Origin: JBBQTU01 sp038213005
GTDB taxonomy: Bacteria > Planctomycetota > Phycisphaerae > Tepidisphaerales > Tepidisphaeraceae
Direction: 5' to 3'
Assembly: GCA_038213005.1 (NCBI GenBank)
Contig: JBBQTU010000036.1
Span: forward strand, 1-23,446
DNA length: 23,446 bases
Shown here piece after piece: positions 14,738 to 22,851 of the stretch. Every line of letters begins with the position of its first letter. Within the stretch, counting starts at the first letter, position 1. The position numbers were made by a program, and so were the translations under genes. Under the pieces are notes generated by a model. It saw only the letters and a list, made by a program, of their open reading frames with translations. It searched no databases and was not told the DNA's origin.

Positions 14738-15832
14738 GTGGCGGTTCTGCCGACATTATTGAGGGCACAGACACCGGCGAGTGAGCCGACTACGCAGGCG
14801 GCGTCGGCTCCGGCGCGGCGGACTCTGGTGCTGCCGCCGGGATTTCAGAAGGTTGAAGGCGGCGGGATGGTGGTGCTGTGCCAGGAGGCGGATGCGGCGT
14901 GGATCCGCGAGGCCCTGGCGGTGTACACCCCGGCAACCCGCCCGGCGACGATGCCGGCCGACCTGCTGACGCGAGTGGCCGCCCAGCGCGGGGCGGTGAT
15001 CGACACGATGCAGAAGGACCTGGGGGTGACGGATCGGGCGCTGCTGGAGCGGCTGTTTGATGACAAGGTGCTGCCTGAGTTGCGGCGCATGGAGAGTTTT
15101 CGGCCGGCGGTGTTTTTCCTGGTCACGACCAAGCCGGTGCTGAAGGATCTGATCAAGGGCGAGCAGTGGAGCGACCCGCGGTTTTATTTCAATCGCGTGG
15201 CGGATGATGTGATGTTCACCGACGCGATTCCGCTGTCGATGGACAAGCCGATGGACGACACGATCATCCCGGCGCTGTATGAGGAGAGTTGGGGTGTGGC
15301 CAAGCGCAAGGAGCACCTGACCGGCACGCTGAAGGGGGTCGATCGAGAGCTGGCGCAGACGATTTCCGGGCGGGCACAGTTTGATTGCCACATGGCGCTG
15401 ATCGACTTCATGATGAAGGACGTGTTCGGGCCGATGAGTCTGAAACCGGGTCAGCGGTGGCTGGGGCTGGGGGCGGCCGGGGTGTTGTCGTGCGACTATG
15501 CCGCCGCGCTGACCGGAGCGGACCGGAGGCAACTGCTGGCGATGCTGCTGGTGGAGGTTCGTCGCAACCCGGTGATGACGTCGAGCATCGACCTGCTGAA
15601 CCCCGTTGAGGCTTCTTCGATCCGGCGGGAACTGGTCGGGGCGTATGCGGATGCGTTTCGGCGCAAGTCGGTGTATGTGGCGCGCAAGTGGATCGAGAAG
15701 AGCGGGCGCGAGTCGGTGGCCCGCGTGCTGACGAGCATGAGCAAAAATCCGCCGGCCGATGGGGTGGCGCTGATGGCGCTGATCAAGGCCGATGGCGGGA
15801 TCGACCTGACGGCGGATGCGGGGAGAAGATAG
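14738..15832 (+). CDS. Hypothetical protein, probably exported (364 aa)
   Basis: I do not recognise the family. From the GTG at 14738 the protein is 364 residues. Upstream codons in the same frame read like a signal peptide (SSSRAFLLAAAGGVAVLPTLLRAQ) but contain no ATG, GTG or TTG after the in-frame stop at 14642. Either a rare start codon (ATT at 14672) is used or the true 5' end has been lost, perhaps when the adjacent repeat arrived. The mature part begins with a Pro/Thr/Ala linker, then LPPGFQKVEGGGMVVLC, followed by a largely helical body with many charged residues (about 90-340). No catalytic motif is evident. The frame is long and coherent, so it is very likely a real gene. Confidence 0.68.
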   Translation: MAVLPTLLRAQTPASEPTTQAASAPARRTLVLPPGFQKVEGGGMVVLCQEADAAWIREALAVYTPATRPATMPADLLTRVAAQRGAVIDTMQKDLGVTDRALLERLFDDKVLPELRRMESFRPAVFFLVTTKPVLKDLIKGEQWSDPRFYFNRVADDVMFTDAIPLSMDKPMDDTIIPALYEESWGVAKRKEHLTGTLKGVDRELAQTISGRAQFDCHMALIDFMMKDVFGPMSLKPGQRWLGLGAAGVLSCDYAAALTGADRRQLLAMLLVEVRRNPVMTSSIDLLNPVEASSIRRELVGAYADAFRRKSVYVARKWIEKSGRESVARVLTSMSKNPPADGVALMALIKADGGIDLTADAGRR

Positions 15833-15833
15833 C

Positions 15834-15848
15834 GCGGGCTGCGCCCGC
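15834..15848. terminator. Short GC hairpin after the hypothetical gene
   Basis: GCGGGC-tgc-GCCCGC lies 2 nt after the TAG stop of the preceding gene. There is no T-tract, so it may only protect the mRNA end or serve both converging transcripts. Confidence 0.3.
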
Positions 15849-15904
15849 TGGGCAAGCGACTGAGCGACGAAGGGGCGGGCTTGCTGACGCCAGAGGGCTG
15901 CGGT

Positions 15905-16204
15905 CTAGTGTTTTGCCTGGGCAAGTTTGGCCTGGGCGTCGGCGAATTTGGTGCGGGCCGCGGGGGAAAGATTGGGCTCCTGGGCGGCGATCTGGTTGAG
16001 AAGACTCTCTGCGTCGGCGAGCTTGCCGAGGTTGATGAGGTTCACGGCCAGGTCGATCTTCTGCTCGGCGTCGGTGGCGGTGATGGCATTGGCGTCCTTG
16101 GCGGCCGACACGCCCCGCTCGACGATGTTGGGCCCGTCATCGGACTTGTCGCAGCCCAGGGTGAGGCACAGAGCGAGTAGCGCCAGGGCGAGTCGGTTGA
16201 TCAT
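15905..16204 (-). CDS. Small lipoprotein with one helical repeat region (99 aa)
   Basis: This 99-residue lipoprotein precursor has a hydrophobic N-terminus and Cys18 (LTLGC). The mature part has an Asp/Ser-rich linker and then about 60 residues of amphipathic helices (AEQKIDLAVNLINLGKLADA, then AESLLNQIAAQEPNLSP). This spacing is typical of a single tetratricopeptide-like repeat. The ATG at 16204 has AGG about 11 nt upstream. It converges with the hypothetical gene ending at 15832. No specific family is recognised. Confidence 0.72.
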   Translation of the reverse strand: MINRLALALLALCLTLGCDKSDDGPNIVERGVSAAKDANAITATDAEQKIDLAVNLINLGKLADAESLLNQIAAQEPNLSPAARTKFADAQAKLAQAKH

Positions 16205-16541
16205 GGCACGTAGCCTAACCCGCGGGACGGGCTGGCCGCAACTGAAGAGTTTCGTCCAGTGATTGTCCCAGCGCGGCCGAACCGCAACCAGTTCTAATCT
16301 ACCACAACGCAACGACGCAACGACGAATACAAGGCAATCGTCGTTGCCGTCGTTGCGTAGTCGCGTCGTGGTGACCATCTCTGGCCGAGCGGAGACAATT
16401 TTAACCGATTGTGACGACGATTCGCACAGAGTTTCGGATGGGCGTTGCTGCAATCTGCCGGTCTGTGGATCGGCGCGGCGGCTGCCCGCGGGGTGCGGCC
16501 GTTCACGAGCCGAGGCTGGTGAGATAGCCGCTGCAGCAGAA
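16205..16541. other. Intergenic region with short-period hairpin
   Basis: About 340 bp separate the lipoprotein start from the end of the antitoxin gene. The region contains a hairpin built of aacgac-type units (16302-16371). The two genes are both on the minus strand, so the promoter of the lipoprotein gene should lie here; I could not define it. Confidence 0.5.
16302..16371. repeat. Hairpin made of repeated CAACGACG units
   Basis: The left arm is built of repeated caacgac units (16305-16326) and can pair with the right arm of cgtcgttg units (16338-16356). Outer ccac (16302-16305) and gtgg (16368-16371) also pair. The loop is about acaaggc. The whole is a long, imperfect, low-complexity stem. 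Confidence 0.55.
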
Positions 16542-16853
16542 CTACGCCACCTGTAGCGTGACCTGGCGGTCGGGGAAACGGGCGATCACGTCCAGTTCGC
16601 CGCCCATTGCATTGACGACTCGACGGAGCGTGGTCAGTTGGAAATCGTTCCGGCTCTCCAACTGGGACAGGCTGGATTGCGAGACGCCAAGGGTATGGGC
16701 GAGCTGTTTCTGAGTCAGTCCAAGGCTCTTACGGAGCTGACGAAGGATGATCGTCTTGGCCATCGCGTCGGCTCGCCTGTCGATCCGGGCCAGTTCTGCC
16801 GTGGAAAAATGCTTCTCAAAGACCTCGTCGATGGGAATGGTTTTCAATGCCAT
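16542..16853 (-). CDS. XRE-family antitoxin (HigA-like)
   Basis: This 103-residue DNA-binding protein has a Cro/CI-type helix-turn-helix (about residues 38-70, LRKSLGLTQKQLAHTLGVSQSSLSQLESR). It is followed by LTTLRRVVNAMGGELDVIARF, the C-terminal pattern of HigA/XRE antitoxins linked to RelE/HigB-type toxins. The ATG at 16853 lies 3 nt after the TGA of the toxin frame, indicating a toxin-first operon. The antitoxin looks complete although its toxin is frameshifted. It probably represses the promoter at 17210-17237. Confidence 0.85.
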   Translation of the reverse strand: MALKTIPIDEVFEKHFSTAELARIDRRADAMAKTIILRQLRKSLGLTQKQLAHTLGVSQSSLSQLESRNDFQLTTLRRVVNAMGGELDVIARFPDRQVTLQVA

Positions 16854-16856
16854 GGT

Positions 16857-17202
16857 TCACCTCGTGGTCAGGTACTCGAAATACAACCTGTCAGCTTTCT
16901 CAATCAAACGTCTATAGAACAGTTTCTCGCTGACGCCGCGTTTGTCGCCGGCTACCAGAATGACAGCGTTGCGTTCAGGGTCGAACGCAAACGCGATTGC
17001 GTATCGCCAGACGATTGGCGTTGATGCGAAGCTCTTTCATGTTAGCGAAGCTCGACCCCTTCAGTGTGTCCGCATAGGGCCGCCCAAGCATCGGTCCGGT
17101 GCCGCCGAGGATACGCAGGACGTAACGTACGGCGGCCTGCGTCGCTTTGGTCTGCTGGTCGACCCAAGCGTCAAACTCCGATGTTGCGACCATCTTCCAC
17201 AC
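16857..17202 (-). pseudogene. HigB/RelE-type toxin, disrupted by one frameshift
   Basis: The first frame (start GTG 17202, or more likely ATG 17193) reads VATSEFDAWVDQQTKATQAA and LGRPYADTLKGSSFANMKELRI, typical of the N-terminal two thirds of phage-derived Gp49/HigB-like toxins. It then runs out of family likeness and stops at 16975. The second frame continues the family exactly: WRYAIAFAFDPERNAVIL, then VAGDKRGVSEKLFYRRLIEK, ending at the TGA at 16857. One extra base around the codons after KELRINAN (near 17000) explains the break. The toxin is therefore probably inactive, unless the base is a sequencing error. Confidence 0.78.
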
Positions 17203-17209
17203 ACCTGAT

Positions 17210-17237
17210 ATTATAATACCGAGATCATATTAGTCCA
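17210..17237 (-). promoter_or_regulatory. Promoter of the higBA-like module
   Basis: On the minus strand a consensus -10 box TATAAT (17215-17210) is preceded, after 16 bp, by TGGACT (17237-17232), a 4 of 6 match to the -35 consensus. The -10 box overlaps the palindrome ATTATAAT, a reasonable target for antitoxin repression. A start site near 17203 would give an almost leaderless message and favours the ATG at 17193 over the GTG at 17202. Confidence 0.5.
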
Positions 17238-17327
17238 GCGTTATATTCGCGGCTGGCAGGTGCGTCGCGTGTAACCGGGACAAGTTGGGGCCGAGCGGAG
17301 CCCTCATGCCAAGTCATCCATTGGACC

Positions 17328-17456
17328 CTATGTACTTCCCGTCTCGGAGAAGGGGCGCGTGACGGCGGCTTGCATGCCCAAGCTCAGACAGGGCGAGTCA
17401 TCTCGCAAGCGGTAGTCGCCGTGCGGCGCGTCGATGAAGTAGGTCCTCTCGATCAT
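17328..17456 (-). pseudogene. C-terminal fragment of a beta-helix/polysaccharide-degrading protein
   Basis: The 42 codons from 17456 read MIERTYFIDAPHGDYRLRDD and SPCLSLGMQ. The pattern of a FxDxxxGDYRLxxxSPxLxLG tail is familiar as the C-terminus of secreted right-handed beta-helix proteins. Nothing upstream on this strand continues the family (the SGNH hydrolase gene begins 61 bp away), so this is a stranded gene end rather than a complete gene. Low sequence length limits confidence. Confidence 0.5.
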
Positions 17457-17517
17457 GGGGCCCCGACTCCTGAGTTTGTCATTTCTATTCAAGCTTTCGA
17501 TTTTAACGGGACGCGAA

Positions 17518-18669
17518 TCAGTCGCCGGCGACGCAGATGCTTTCGATGCGGAGCTGGCCGGCGGTTTGGTCATTGGGGAAAACGGGTTGCAGAACCAGAG
17601 TGTGCTTTCCGGGCGCAAGATTGCCGGCGAGCTCTCGCCAGACAAACAGCCGGCCGGTTCCCAGGTGTTTTACGTTGCAGGGCCAGACTTCCGTGGGCGC
17701 GGTCTTGGAATCGGCCTGGTAGAGCAGCGGTTGGCCGTCCACGCTTGCACGGAACGAGAGGCCATTCTCATCGGCCTCGCCAAAGAGGCCGATGAGCGTG
17801 CCGCTGAACGCCACGGTCAGGGGCTGGATGATGGCCTTGTCTTTCGAGTCGCACATGGCCAGGTCGCCCATCCAGCGGCTGCTGAGGCCATCAAACCAGA
17901 GCGAGGTCCGGTAGGTCTTGGACACCTGCCATCCGGCAGGCAACGCCTGCTCGGCGAGACCGATGCGCTGGCGGTTGCGGTATTGATCGCCGAAGACGGG
18001 TTTGTCCGGGACAATGCAGAGGCGCTGCTCGGCGACGGCCTGCTCGAAGCCATCGCGGGCGGCTTCGAAGAACAGCCGGTATCCTGCGTCATCGGGGTGT
18101 CCGCCGTCGAAGGGCCAGAGTTGATCCAGTGTCGCCTGGCCGCCCAGGAGACGCCGCTGAATCAGCGGGAAGCAGTCACCGGTGGCGGTGTGGTAGGCGG
18201 CGGCAAGCTGCTTGTGGGCCAGGACGCGCGGGATGCCCTCGGGTTTCCAGTCGGCGCCGAAGTTGAACTTGAAACCGAGGAACACCTGCATCACGGGGAT
18301 GTGCTGGGCGATCAGTTCGCGAAGCAGACACTCATAGCTGGTGAGAGCGGGAAGGTCGCGGCTGAACAGGTCATCGTTGGCGGTGAAGTCCAGCAGCACG
18401 AGATCGGGATTGTGTGCCAGGACATCGCGTTGCAGGCGGAACAGACCCAGCTTCGACCCGGTACCGCCGATGGCAGCATCGTGGAATATGAAGGGCGTTT
18501 TCGGGTACTTCGTCCGCAGATACTGAGCCATCAGCCCGCGGTAACTGGTGATCTGCGGGTCGCTGGCATTGGCACCCCAGGTGAGGGAGCCACCGAAGAA
18601 TACGACTGACAGCGGCTCGCCATTGCGGGCCCTACGATCGAAGTCGGCGAAGGACGGTGTTGCGGCCAT
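17518..18669 (-). CDS. SGNH/GDSL-family hydrolase
   Basis: This 383-residue protein has an N-terminal SGNH hydrolase domain (about 15-210), an ester-cleaving fold often used to deacylate sugars. The blocks are visible: block I VVFFGGSLTWG with Ser28, block II IGGTGS with Gly69, block III TANDD with Asn98, and block V DGGHPDDAGY with Asp188 and His191. Residues 215-383 form a separate beta-rich domain, possibly carbohydrate-binding. No signal peptide is seen, so it may act in the cytoplasm on imported oligosaccharides. The ATG at 18669 has AGGAG 8 nt upstream. It is divergent from the GH78-like gene, and the pair may share a regulated spacer. Confidence 0.88.
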   Translation of the reverse strand: MAATPSFADFDRRARNGEPLSVVFFGGSLTWGANASDPQITSYRGLMAQYLRTKYPKTPFIFHDAAIGGTGSKLGLFRLQRDVLAHNPDLVLLDFTANDDLFSRDLPALTSYECLLRELIAQHIPVMQVFLGFKFNFGADWKPEGIPRVLAHKQLAAAYHTATGDCFPLIQRRLLGGQATLDQLWPFDGGHPDDAGYRLFFEAARDGFEQAVAEQRLCIVPDKPVFGDQYRNRQRIGLAEQALPAGWQVSKTYRTSLWFDGLSSRWMGDLAMCDSKDKAIIQPLTVAFSGTLIGLFGEADENGLSFRASVDGQPLLYQADSKTAPTEVWPCNVKHLGTGRLFVWRELAGNLAPGKHTLVLQPVFPNDQTAGQLRIESICVAGD

Positions 18670-18950
18670 GGATAAACTCCTGCTCTGAGAGAGGCTTTGT
18701 TGCGGTGACTACGGAATATAGCAGGTCAATGGAAGGAGTCGAGGCGACACAGGGCGGGCCCGGGAATCGGGCAAGCACGAAATACGAAGTACGAAATACG
18801 AAACACACGCGGAGGCTGGGGGAACTCGAAACAGCAAATGTCGCGCGGCGCGGGCACGGGGCACGTCGCCCGGATTTCTGGGCACGCGCCACCCGATGGC
18901 GCATCGGACCGCGCGATTGCGGCGCCGTGCGGGTCTGATACCGTACTGCC
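18670..18950. promoter_or_regulatory. Divergent spacer between SGNH hydrolase and GH78-like genes, with repeats
   Basis: This 281-bp spacer should hold both promoters; none could be assigned. It contains the second copy of the 18-nt unit (18768-18785) and the near-tandem array at 18777-18803. Confidence 0.4.
18768..18803. repeat. Short-period ACGAAATACGAAGT repeat, including 18-nt unit copy 2
   Basis: The 18 bases at 18768-18785 equal those at 134-151. They continue as acgaaatacgaag, tacgaaatacgaaa, so a 7-bp TACGAAR unit is repeated about four times with small changes. Confidence 0.7.
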
Positions 18951-20492
18951 ATGCCTACTGATTTCCTTGCCATCGCGGAGGCCTGTACGCCCACGCTGCA
19001 CCGTGAACGCTGCGAGGCGGTGGTCGTCGTGCGCCCTGTCGCGGATGCTTCGGCGTTCCAAGGGTGGCGGATGGAGACGGTCGAGAGGCCCGAGGCGATT
19101 GCGCCACGCCTGATGTCGCGCGGGGATTCTTTCGTCCTGGACTTCGGCGTCCATACCGTTGGGCAACTGCAGCTCACCATCATTCCCGAGCCGGCGGCCG
19201 ATGCACCGACGCGGCTGAAGATCACGCTGGCGGAAACGCCCGCGGAGATCGCCGAGCCGTTTGACCCGTACGACCATTCGCCCGGCAGGCTCAGCCGCTC
19301 GTGGTTGCAGGATGAGATCGTCAACATCGACCTGCTGCCGTCGACCATCACACTGCCGCGGCGCTATGCGTTTCGCTACGTGCGGATCGAGATCATCGAA
19401 ACCGCACCGGCGTACAAGATCCGGTTTGAGAGCATTGTCGCGCAGGCTGTGGGCAGCGCGGATCCGCGATCGCTGAAAGCGCTGCCGGCGACGGCTGGGG
19501 CGGAGATGCGGATCATTGACGAAGTAGCGGTTCGGACGCTGGCCAACTGCATGCAGACGGTCTTTGAAGATGGCCCGAAGCGCGACCGGCGGCTGTGGCT
19601 GGGCGACCTGCGGCTTCAGGCGCTGGCGAACTATGCGACGTTCAATAACACGCAACTCGTCAAACGATGCCTGGCTCTGTTTGCGGGACTGCGCCGGCCG
19701 GACGGGCTGGTGAATGCCGACATGTATGAATATCCCCAGGCGCACATGGGGAACTGCCGCATCCTCGATTACTCCGTGCTGTTCGGGGCGGTGGTGCTGG
19801 ACTATCTGCAGGCCAGCGGCGATCGGGAGTTTGCCCTGTCGCTGTGGCCGATCGTGGTCCAGCAGCTTGATGTGCTACGCTACGTGAACGCCGACGGGCT
19901 GTTTGTCGATCCGGGCGACTGGTGGATCTTCATCGACTGGAGCGAGCCGCTGCACAAGTCCACGGCAATGCATGGGGTGCTGCTCTACGCGATGCAGCAG
20001 ACGCTGGATCTAGCCCGCGCCTTGGGCAAGGAGGCCGATGTGGCGGGCCTGCCGGGGCAGCTCGACAAGATGCGGCAGGCGGCGCGGGCGCAGCTCTGGG
20101 ATGGCGCCCGCGGCGTGTTTGTGTCGGGGCCGCAGCGCCAGGTGTCCTGGGCATCGCAGGCGTGGCTGGTGCTTGGACAGGTTGTGGATGCCGAGCAGGG
20201 AGCGCAGGTTCTCCGACGGGTCGCGGGTATGAGCGAAGCGGTCTGGCCGGCCGGGCCGTATCTGTATCATCATGTCGTGCATGCCATGCTGCTTTGCGGG
20301 ATGCATGATGAGGCCACGAAGCTGATGCACGACTACTGGGGCGCGATGGTGCAGCGCGGGGCGACCACGTTCTGGGAAGTGTTTGATCCGACGAACGATC
20401 ATCTTTCTCCCTATAAGAACCATCTGATCAACAGCTACTGCCACGCGTGGAGTTGCACGCCCACGTGGTTTATCCGCAAGTGGTTGGTCTGA
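18951..20492 (+). CDS. GH78-like alpha-L-rhamnosidase family protein
   Basis: This 513-residue protein fits the (alpha/alpha)6-barrel rhamnosidase group (GH78-like). A beta-sandwich portion (about 20-165) carries LDFGVHTVGQLQL, typical of the domain before the barrel. The barrel begins near 190, with EDGPKRDRRLWLGDLRLQ (205-222), the place of the acidic catalytic residues in GH78. TTFWE (472-476) and the closing HAWSCTPTWFI (498-508) are also conserved in this clan. It is shorter than most rhamnosidases because extra N-terminal beta domains are missing. No signal peptide is visible, suggesting cytoplasmic hydrolysis of oligosaccharides. The ATG lacks a clear ribosome-binding site. Sugar specificity is not determined; alpha-L-rhamnose is the family default. 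Confidence 0.82.
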   Translation: MPTDFLAIAEACTPTLHRERCEAVVVVRPVADASAFQGWRMETVERPEAIAPRLMSRGDSFVLDFGVHTVGQLQLTIIPEPAADAPTRLKITLAETPAEIAEPFDPYDHSPGRLSRSWLQDEIVNIDLLPSTITLPRRYAFRYVRIEIIETAPAYKIRFESIVAQAVGSADPRSLKALPATAGAEMRIIDEVAVRTLANCMQTVFEDGPKRDRRLWLGDLRLQALANYATFNNTQLVKRCLALFAGLRRPDGLVNADMYEYPQAHMGNCRILDYSVLFGAVVLDYLQASGDREFALSLWPIVVQQLDVLRYVNADGLFVDPGDWWIFIDWSEPLHKSTAMHGVLLYAMQQTLDLARALGKEADVAGLPGQLDKMRQAARAQLWDGARGVFVSGPQRQVSWASQAWLVLGQVVDAEQGAQVLRRVAGMSEAVWPAGPYLYHHVVHAMLLCGMHDEATKLMHDYWGAMVQRGATTFWEVFDPTNDHLSPYKNHLINSYCHAWSCTPTWFIRKWLV

Positions 20493-20606
20493 GGTGGCGG
20501 CAAACGGGCCTCTCGTGTAATGGCTGGGGCCGGCGTGCGGCGAGCTTTTGTGGCTGGGGTTTTGTGCTTGGGGTTTGGCGGCCGGATCGGCTAATGTCTT
20601 GTGGCG

Positions 20607-21050
20607 ATGTCCATCGAGCTTTCACAACCTGGGGCCGAGTTCAACCCTGAGCCGGATCGGCGAGGCCGGATCGAAGAGCCGCTGCCGGTCCGCCTGGTTG
20701 CTGTGGCGGACATGCGGCTTCCCACGCCGCCCGGGATTGATGCGCTATTGGATCGGCTCTATGTCGAGCTGCTGGGATTCGTGCGGAATCCTGGGGCCGG
20801 CGTGATTGCTTACAACGCCGATAATTTCCGCCTGATCTTCGATCTTGTCGATGAGCTGCCGGTTCAGCGAGCCGGGTTGCGGGCGGCCGGCATCGAGGTG
20901 CAGTCGCTGGGGGGCACCGAGCGGAAGCTCATCGACGCGGAGATCGAATACAAACGCCGGCGAGGGATGACGCCGGGCGAGGAAATACTCTGCCTGCACG
21001 ATCCGGCCGGGAACGCACTGGAGCTTGTCCAGCGGCGCGAGGTGGGCTGA
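20607..21050 (+). CDS. Glyoxalase/bleomycin-resistance (VOC)-fold protein
   Basis: This 147-residue cytoplasmic protein looks like a single-unit VOC protein. After a variable N-terminus, VRLVAVADMRLPTPPG opens the first strand. GIDALLDRLYVELLGFVRN is the helix that follows, and LCLHDPAGNALELVQRREV is the characteristic last strand with DPxGNxLEL and its metal-ligand Glu. Other metal ligands are not obvious, and the first strand lacks the usual His (it has VADMRL), so the enzyme type or even catalysis is uncertain. The ATG at 20607 was preferred to a GTG two codons upstream; neither has a strong ribosome-binding site. It lies downstream of the GH78-like gene on the same strand (about 115 bp gap). 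Confidence 0.72.
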   Translation: MSIELSQPGAEFNPEPDRRGRIEEPLPVRLVAVADMRLPTPPGIDALLDRLYVELLGFVRNPGAGVIAYNADNFRLIFDLVDELPVQRAGLRAAGIEVQSLGGTERKLIDAEIEYKRRRGMTPGEEILCLHDPAGNALELVQRREVG

Positions 21051-21205
21051 GTGGGCCGTGGCGTAAGTTCGGTGACGTATTTGCACGCAAAGCAGGGCAA
21101 GCGGGGAAGGGAGCCCCCCCTCCCTAGCCCTCCCCCACGGGGAGGGGACAGAAGGCCTGCGTGCGTCACCTTATTTGTGCCGGTGACCACTCAGCCCGCC
21201 CCGCC

Positions 21206-22396
21206 TCAGCGTGCAGGAACCGTGGTTGCTGGTGCGGCCGTCATCGTGGCCGGGGTAGGCGCGGGCGCGAGTGCGGGCACCGCGGCAGCGACCGGCGCTG
21301 CCGCCTGCGTCACCGGCGGGCGCACGAAGTGCATTAGCGGCCCGTCGGAATCATCGAAGAGCATTAGAACGCCGGTCCAGGATTGAAGTGCCAGGCCCAG
21401 GACGAGCAGGGTCGTGATGATGCCCATCATGAATCGCCGACGCGGGAACCAGCGCATCATCAGGGCGAGCAAGAGGATCAGGAGGATCAGGGCCGCGGCG
21501 GTGTTGGCGTGCAGGACGGTGCGCCAGTGGTCCTCGTGGCGCTGCTGACTCAGATAATGCAGCAGCGCGCCAGGGGCCCACTGGCCGATGATCCAGAGCC
21601 CGGCGGCGGCGGCCATGATCGTCACGATGCCGCTGAGGACCCAGAACCGGGCGGGGTAAAGCATGGGGATGTTCAGGAAGTTCGTATTGCCGCGGTCGGC
21701 GGCGGGCTTGAGGCCGGCGGCGGTGGCCTTGGTCTCGGCCATCTGGTTTTCCCAGGCGATGGCGGACCGGCGAACCGAGAGGGCCAGGGAGGTGCCGATC
21801 AGGGCGATGGCGACACCGACCAACAGGAGATGCAGCTCGACGGGATCGATCAGGACGGCCAGTCGTTCCAGCCAGGTCGCATTGGGGTCGACCGGCGGCG
21901 GGGATGCCAGACCCACGGCGGTGGCGTGTTTGTAGACCAGTTCGCCGCCTTCATGGGCACCGACGACGAGCAGCGAGACACAGACCAGCAGAATGGCCAT
22001 CCCCAGCAGGTAGATCCGAGAGCGGGCATGATCGGCGCTGCCGAGCCAGACGATGATGGAGACCAGCAGGGCAATCGAGGCCCCGACCATGAGGGACAAG
22101 TGACTGGAGAGGACCTCCCAATGAGCCGGCGTCCATTTGCTCTGGGCGACGGCCTCGTACCAGGGGCCCTCCATCACGCCCGGGGCGGCGGTCTGGCGAA
22201 GGGCATAGAGGCCGGTGGTCAGAGCGGGGATGCAGGCCAGGGTGCCCAGGACGATCATCCAGTGCCCGGCGGTGCGGACGCCGCTGCGTCGCCAGAAGAA
22301 GCCGAAGACCTCAATGAACACGCCCAGCGTCAGTAGGGCGATGGGGTAGTGCACGAGAACGGCGTGGAGATTGGGTTGTATAAGCGGTCCAGTCAC
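21206..22396 (-). CDS. DUF2231-type multi-pass membrane protein
   Basis: This 396-residue inner-membrane protein has about eight predicted helices. The first part (residues 5-150, NLHAVLVHYPIALLTLGVFI, then ALTTGLYALRQTA) matches DUF2231, a predicted membrane domain with conserved His in LHPxxVHFPI-like starts. The latter half has further helices (about 170-185, 240-262, 275-300, 315-340) and ends in a Pro/Ala/Thr-rich tail. Conserved histidines suggest cofactor or metal binding, but this is not proven. I chose the GTG at 22396 because CAGGAG lies about 7 nt upstream and the protein then starts just before the first helix; a longer frame extends upstream with unlikely content. Confidence 0.75.
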   Translation of the reverse strand: MTGPLIQPNLHAVLVHYPIALLTLGVFIEVFGFFWRRSGVRTAGHWMIVLGTLACIPALTTGLYALRQTAAPGVMEGPWYEAVAQSKWTPAHWEVLSSHLSLMVGASIALLVSIIVWLGSADHARSRIYLLGMAILLVCVSLLVVGAHEGGELVYKHATAVGLASPPPVDPNATWLERLAVLIDPVELHLLLVGVAIALIGTSLALSVRRSAIAWENQMAETKATAAGLKPAADRGNTNFLNIPMLYPARFWVLSGIVTIMAAAAGLWIIGQWAPGALLHYLSQQRHEDHWRTVLHANTAAALILLILLLALMMRWFPRRRFMMGIITTLLVLGLALQSWTGVLMLFDDSDGPLMHFVRPPVTQAAAPVAAAVPALAPAPTPATMTAAPATTVPAR

Positions 22397-22714
22397 GAGA
22401 GGCTCCTGAGAGTTAGGTCTGGCTGATGGGCCAGTTGTCCATAGAGGATAACTCGCGGCGCGGGGCTGTCTAGCTGTAAAGGCGGCTGGAAATGCTGAAT
22501 GATGAATGCGGACCAGCACATCCAAAAACGTAGTCCTTCTATCTCTAAGGGTGAGTTGGAGGGGTTCTGAAATGGCAAGTGATGATTTAGCATGGGGTTA
22601 AGAATTTTCAATATCTTTCTGGATTTTTTTGAGCGGACTTTCGGTGAAAAACGTGCGTTGTCTAATTTATTGCGCATATTTGTCGTATGTGGGCGATGGA
22701 ACGAGGGGGGAGGT

Positions 22715-22739
22715 CCGGTAGTCCGTAACGGACTGCCGG
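22715..22739. repeat. REP-like palindrome
   Basis: CCGGTAGTCCG pairs with CGGACTGCCGG around the loop taa, an 11-bp stem with one G-U pair. It is similar in core to the palindrome at 104-121 (gac-ttac-gtc). No T-tract follows. Confidence 0.55.
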
Positions 22740-22776
22740 GCGGGGCTGTGATACGCCACCCCTGGAGATGCGAAGG

Positions 22777-22851
22777 CACCTGCGCCACTCGTAAGATCAG
22801 GACGATCAACCGCCCGTCGTGAATTTCATAGACGAGGCGATACTCGCCTAC
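22777..22851 (-). pseudogene. RelE/ParE-type toxin relic
   Basis: The 25 codons read on the minus strand from 22851 give VGEYRLVYEIHDGRLIVLIL RVAQV, which matches the C-terminal core of RelE toxins (RVGEYRVVYEIDDGRLVVLVVRVGHR). A TGA at 22852-22854 stands exactly where the family has an Arg codon (CGA), preceded by ARRR in the same frame. No clear N-terminal part or antitoxin partner is found upstream. It is most likely a dead fragment. Confidence 0.55.

Noticed and set aside
17455..18609. 384-codon plus-strand frame opposite the SGNH hydrolase
   Set aside because: The minus strand carries the complete SGNH motifs and a good ribosome-binding site; this frame has no recognisable motif.
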